Shown piece by piece: positions 4,763 to 5,016 of a DNA stretch of 5,016 nucleotides. Every line of letters starts with the position of its first letter. Positions within the stretch are counted from its first letter, which is position 1. The stretch covers positions 1 to 5,016 of the forward strand of contig JAGNPU010000173.1 in assembly GCA_017989485.1 (NCBI GenBank). The letters run 5' to 3'. The notes below the pieces were generated by a model. That model did no database searches and was not told the origin of the DNA. It was given only the letters and a program-made list of their open reading frames with translations. Both the position numbers and the translations under genes were made by a program. The stretch is from Neisseriaceae bacterium. GTDB lineage: Bacteria > Pseudomonadota > Gammaproteobacteria > Burkholderiales > Neisseriaceae.

Positions 4763-5016
4763 GGGATTTGTCCATACACCCAGGCACCATAAAAATGTTG
4801 TTTAAAGCGCTTGAAGGTTAGGCCTGATTTTCCCTGTGATTGAACCTGTCCCCAGGAAAACAGTTTTGGCCTGATGAGGGCCTGTGCGTCAGGCGAGGGC
4901 GCATATGGTTTGGGCGGCTCGGTCAAGACGACCCAATGATTGCTGAAGCGGCCACGGCCATTGTGCAACATGCCTGCACCGATGAGGCCGATGACGTGTT
5001 GGCCTGGGTGCCAGTG
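4759..5016 (-). CDS. C-terminal 85 codons of a gene running off the window; papain-like effector domain possible
   Basis: The minus-strand frame is open from the window edge to TAA at 4761-4759 (85 residues shown, start missing). Residues counted from the edge: GQHVIGLIGAG (5-15), FSNHWVVLTEPP (24-35), FSWGQV (53-58), and the tail LTFKRFKQHFYGAWVYGQIP (66-85). A His-Trp-Val-Val-Leu strand, then a Trp-Gly strand, then a terminal FYG helix/strand recalls papain-like cysteine-protease-fold domains found at the C-termini of some secreted effectors, including type VI ones. There His27 of NHW would be catalytic and the Cys would lie upstream, outside the window. This is recall of a pattern, not a search. 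An ATG at 4971 is internal to the open frame and need not be the start. The gene meets the GNAT gene tail to tail with overlapping stop codons. Confidence 0.7.
   Translation of the reverse strand, partial: HWHPGQHVIGLIGAGMLHNGRGRFSNHWVVLTEPPKPYAPSPDAQALIRPKLFSWGQVQSQGKSGLTFKRFKQHFYGAWVYGQIP

Overview
This window looks like chromosomal DNA from a Gram-negative proteobacterium. It carries an outer-membrane TonB-dependent receptor, a short-chain dehydrogenase that closely resembles E. coli YbbO, and Rho-independent terminators. Base composition is moderate in GC and leucine codons lean towards TTG. A beta- or gammaproteobacterium fits (Neisseriales-like is possible), but nothing here fixes the genus, and no clear Neisseria-type DNA uptake sequence was found.

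Layout, left to right. Positions 13-30 hold a symmetric AT-rich element resembling a Zur operator, just ahead of an 842-residue TonB-dependent receptor (57-2585) that ends in a good terminator (2603-2636). The 494-base gap to the next large gene is not empty. It holds a weak promoter and a 14-base palindrome, a possible 23-residue membrane/cationic peptide (2723-2794), a minus-strand remnant that I read as a decayed amidohydrolase (2791-2999), and a strong hairpin 24 bases ahead of the next start codon. The ybbO-like gene follows (3080-3862). Its stop overlaps the ATG of a doubtful 52-codon ORF in AT-rich DNA.

The 384 bases between ybbO and the acetyltransferase gene hold a promoter-like pair, a stretch of about 95 bases ending in a very strong terminator (candidate small RNA or attenuator leader), and a 39-base near-perfect inverted repeat ending three bases before the GNAT acetyltransferase start (4247-4762). 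The GNAT gene meets a minus-strand gene tail to tail with overlapping stop codons. Only the last 85 codons of that gene are in the window, and they resemble the C-terminal end of a papain-like (cysteine protease fold) effector domain.

The main genes do not form one pathway. The receptor and the acetyltransferase appear to be separately controlled units. The most informative observations are the Zur-like site together with cysteine/histidine-bearing loops in the receptor, the amidohydrolase remnant, the terminated leader/small RNA plus hairpin ahead of the GNAT gene, and the effector-like partial gene. I see no convincing large novel system, and no CRISPR array, tRNA, rRNA or intact mobile element.
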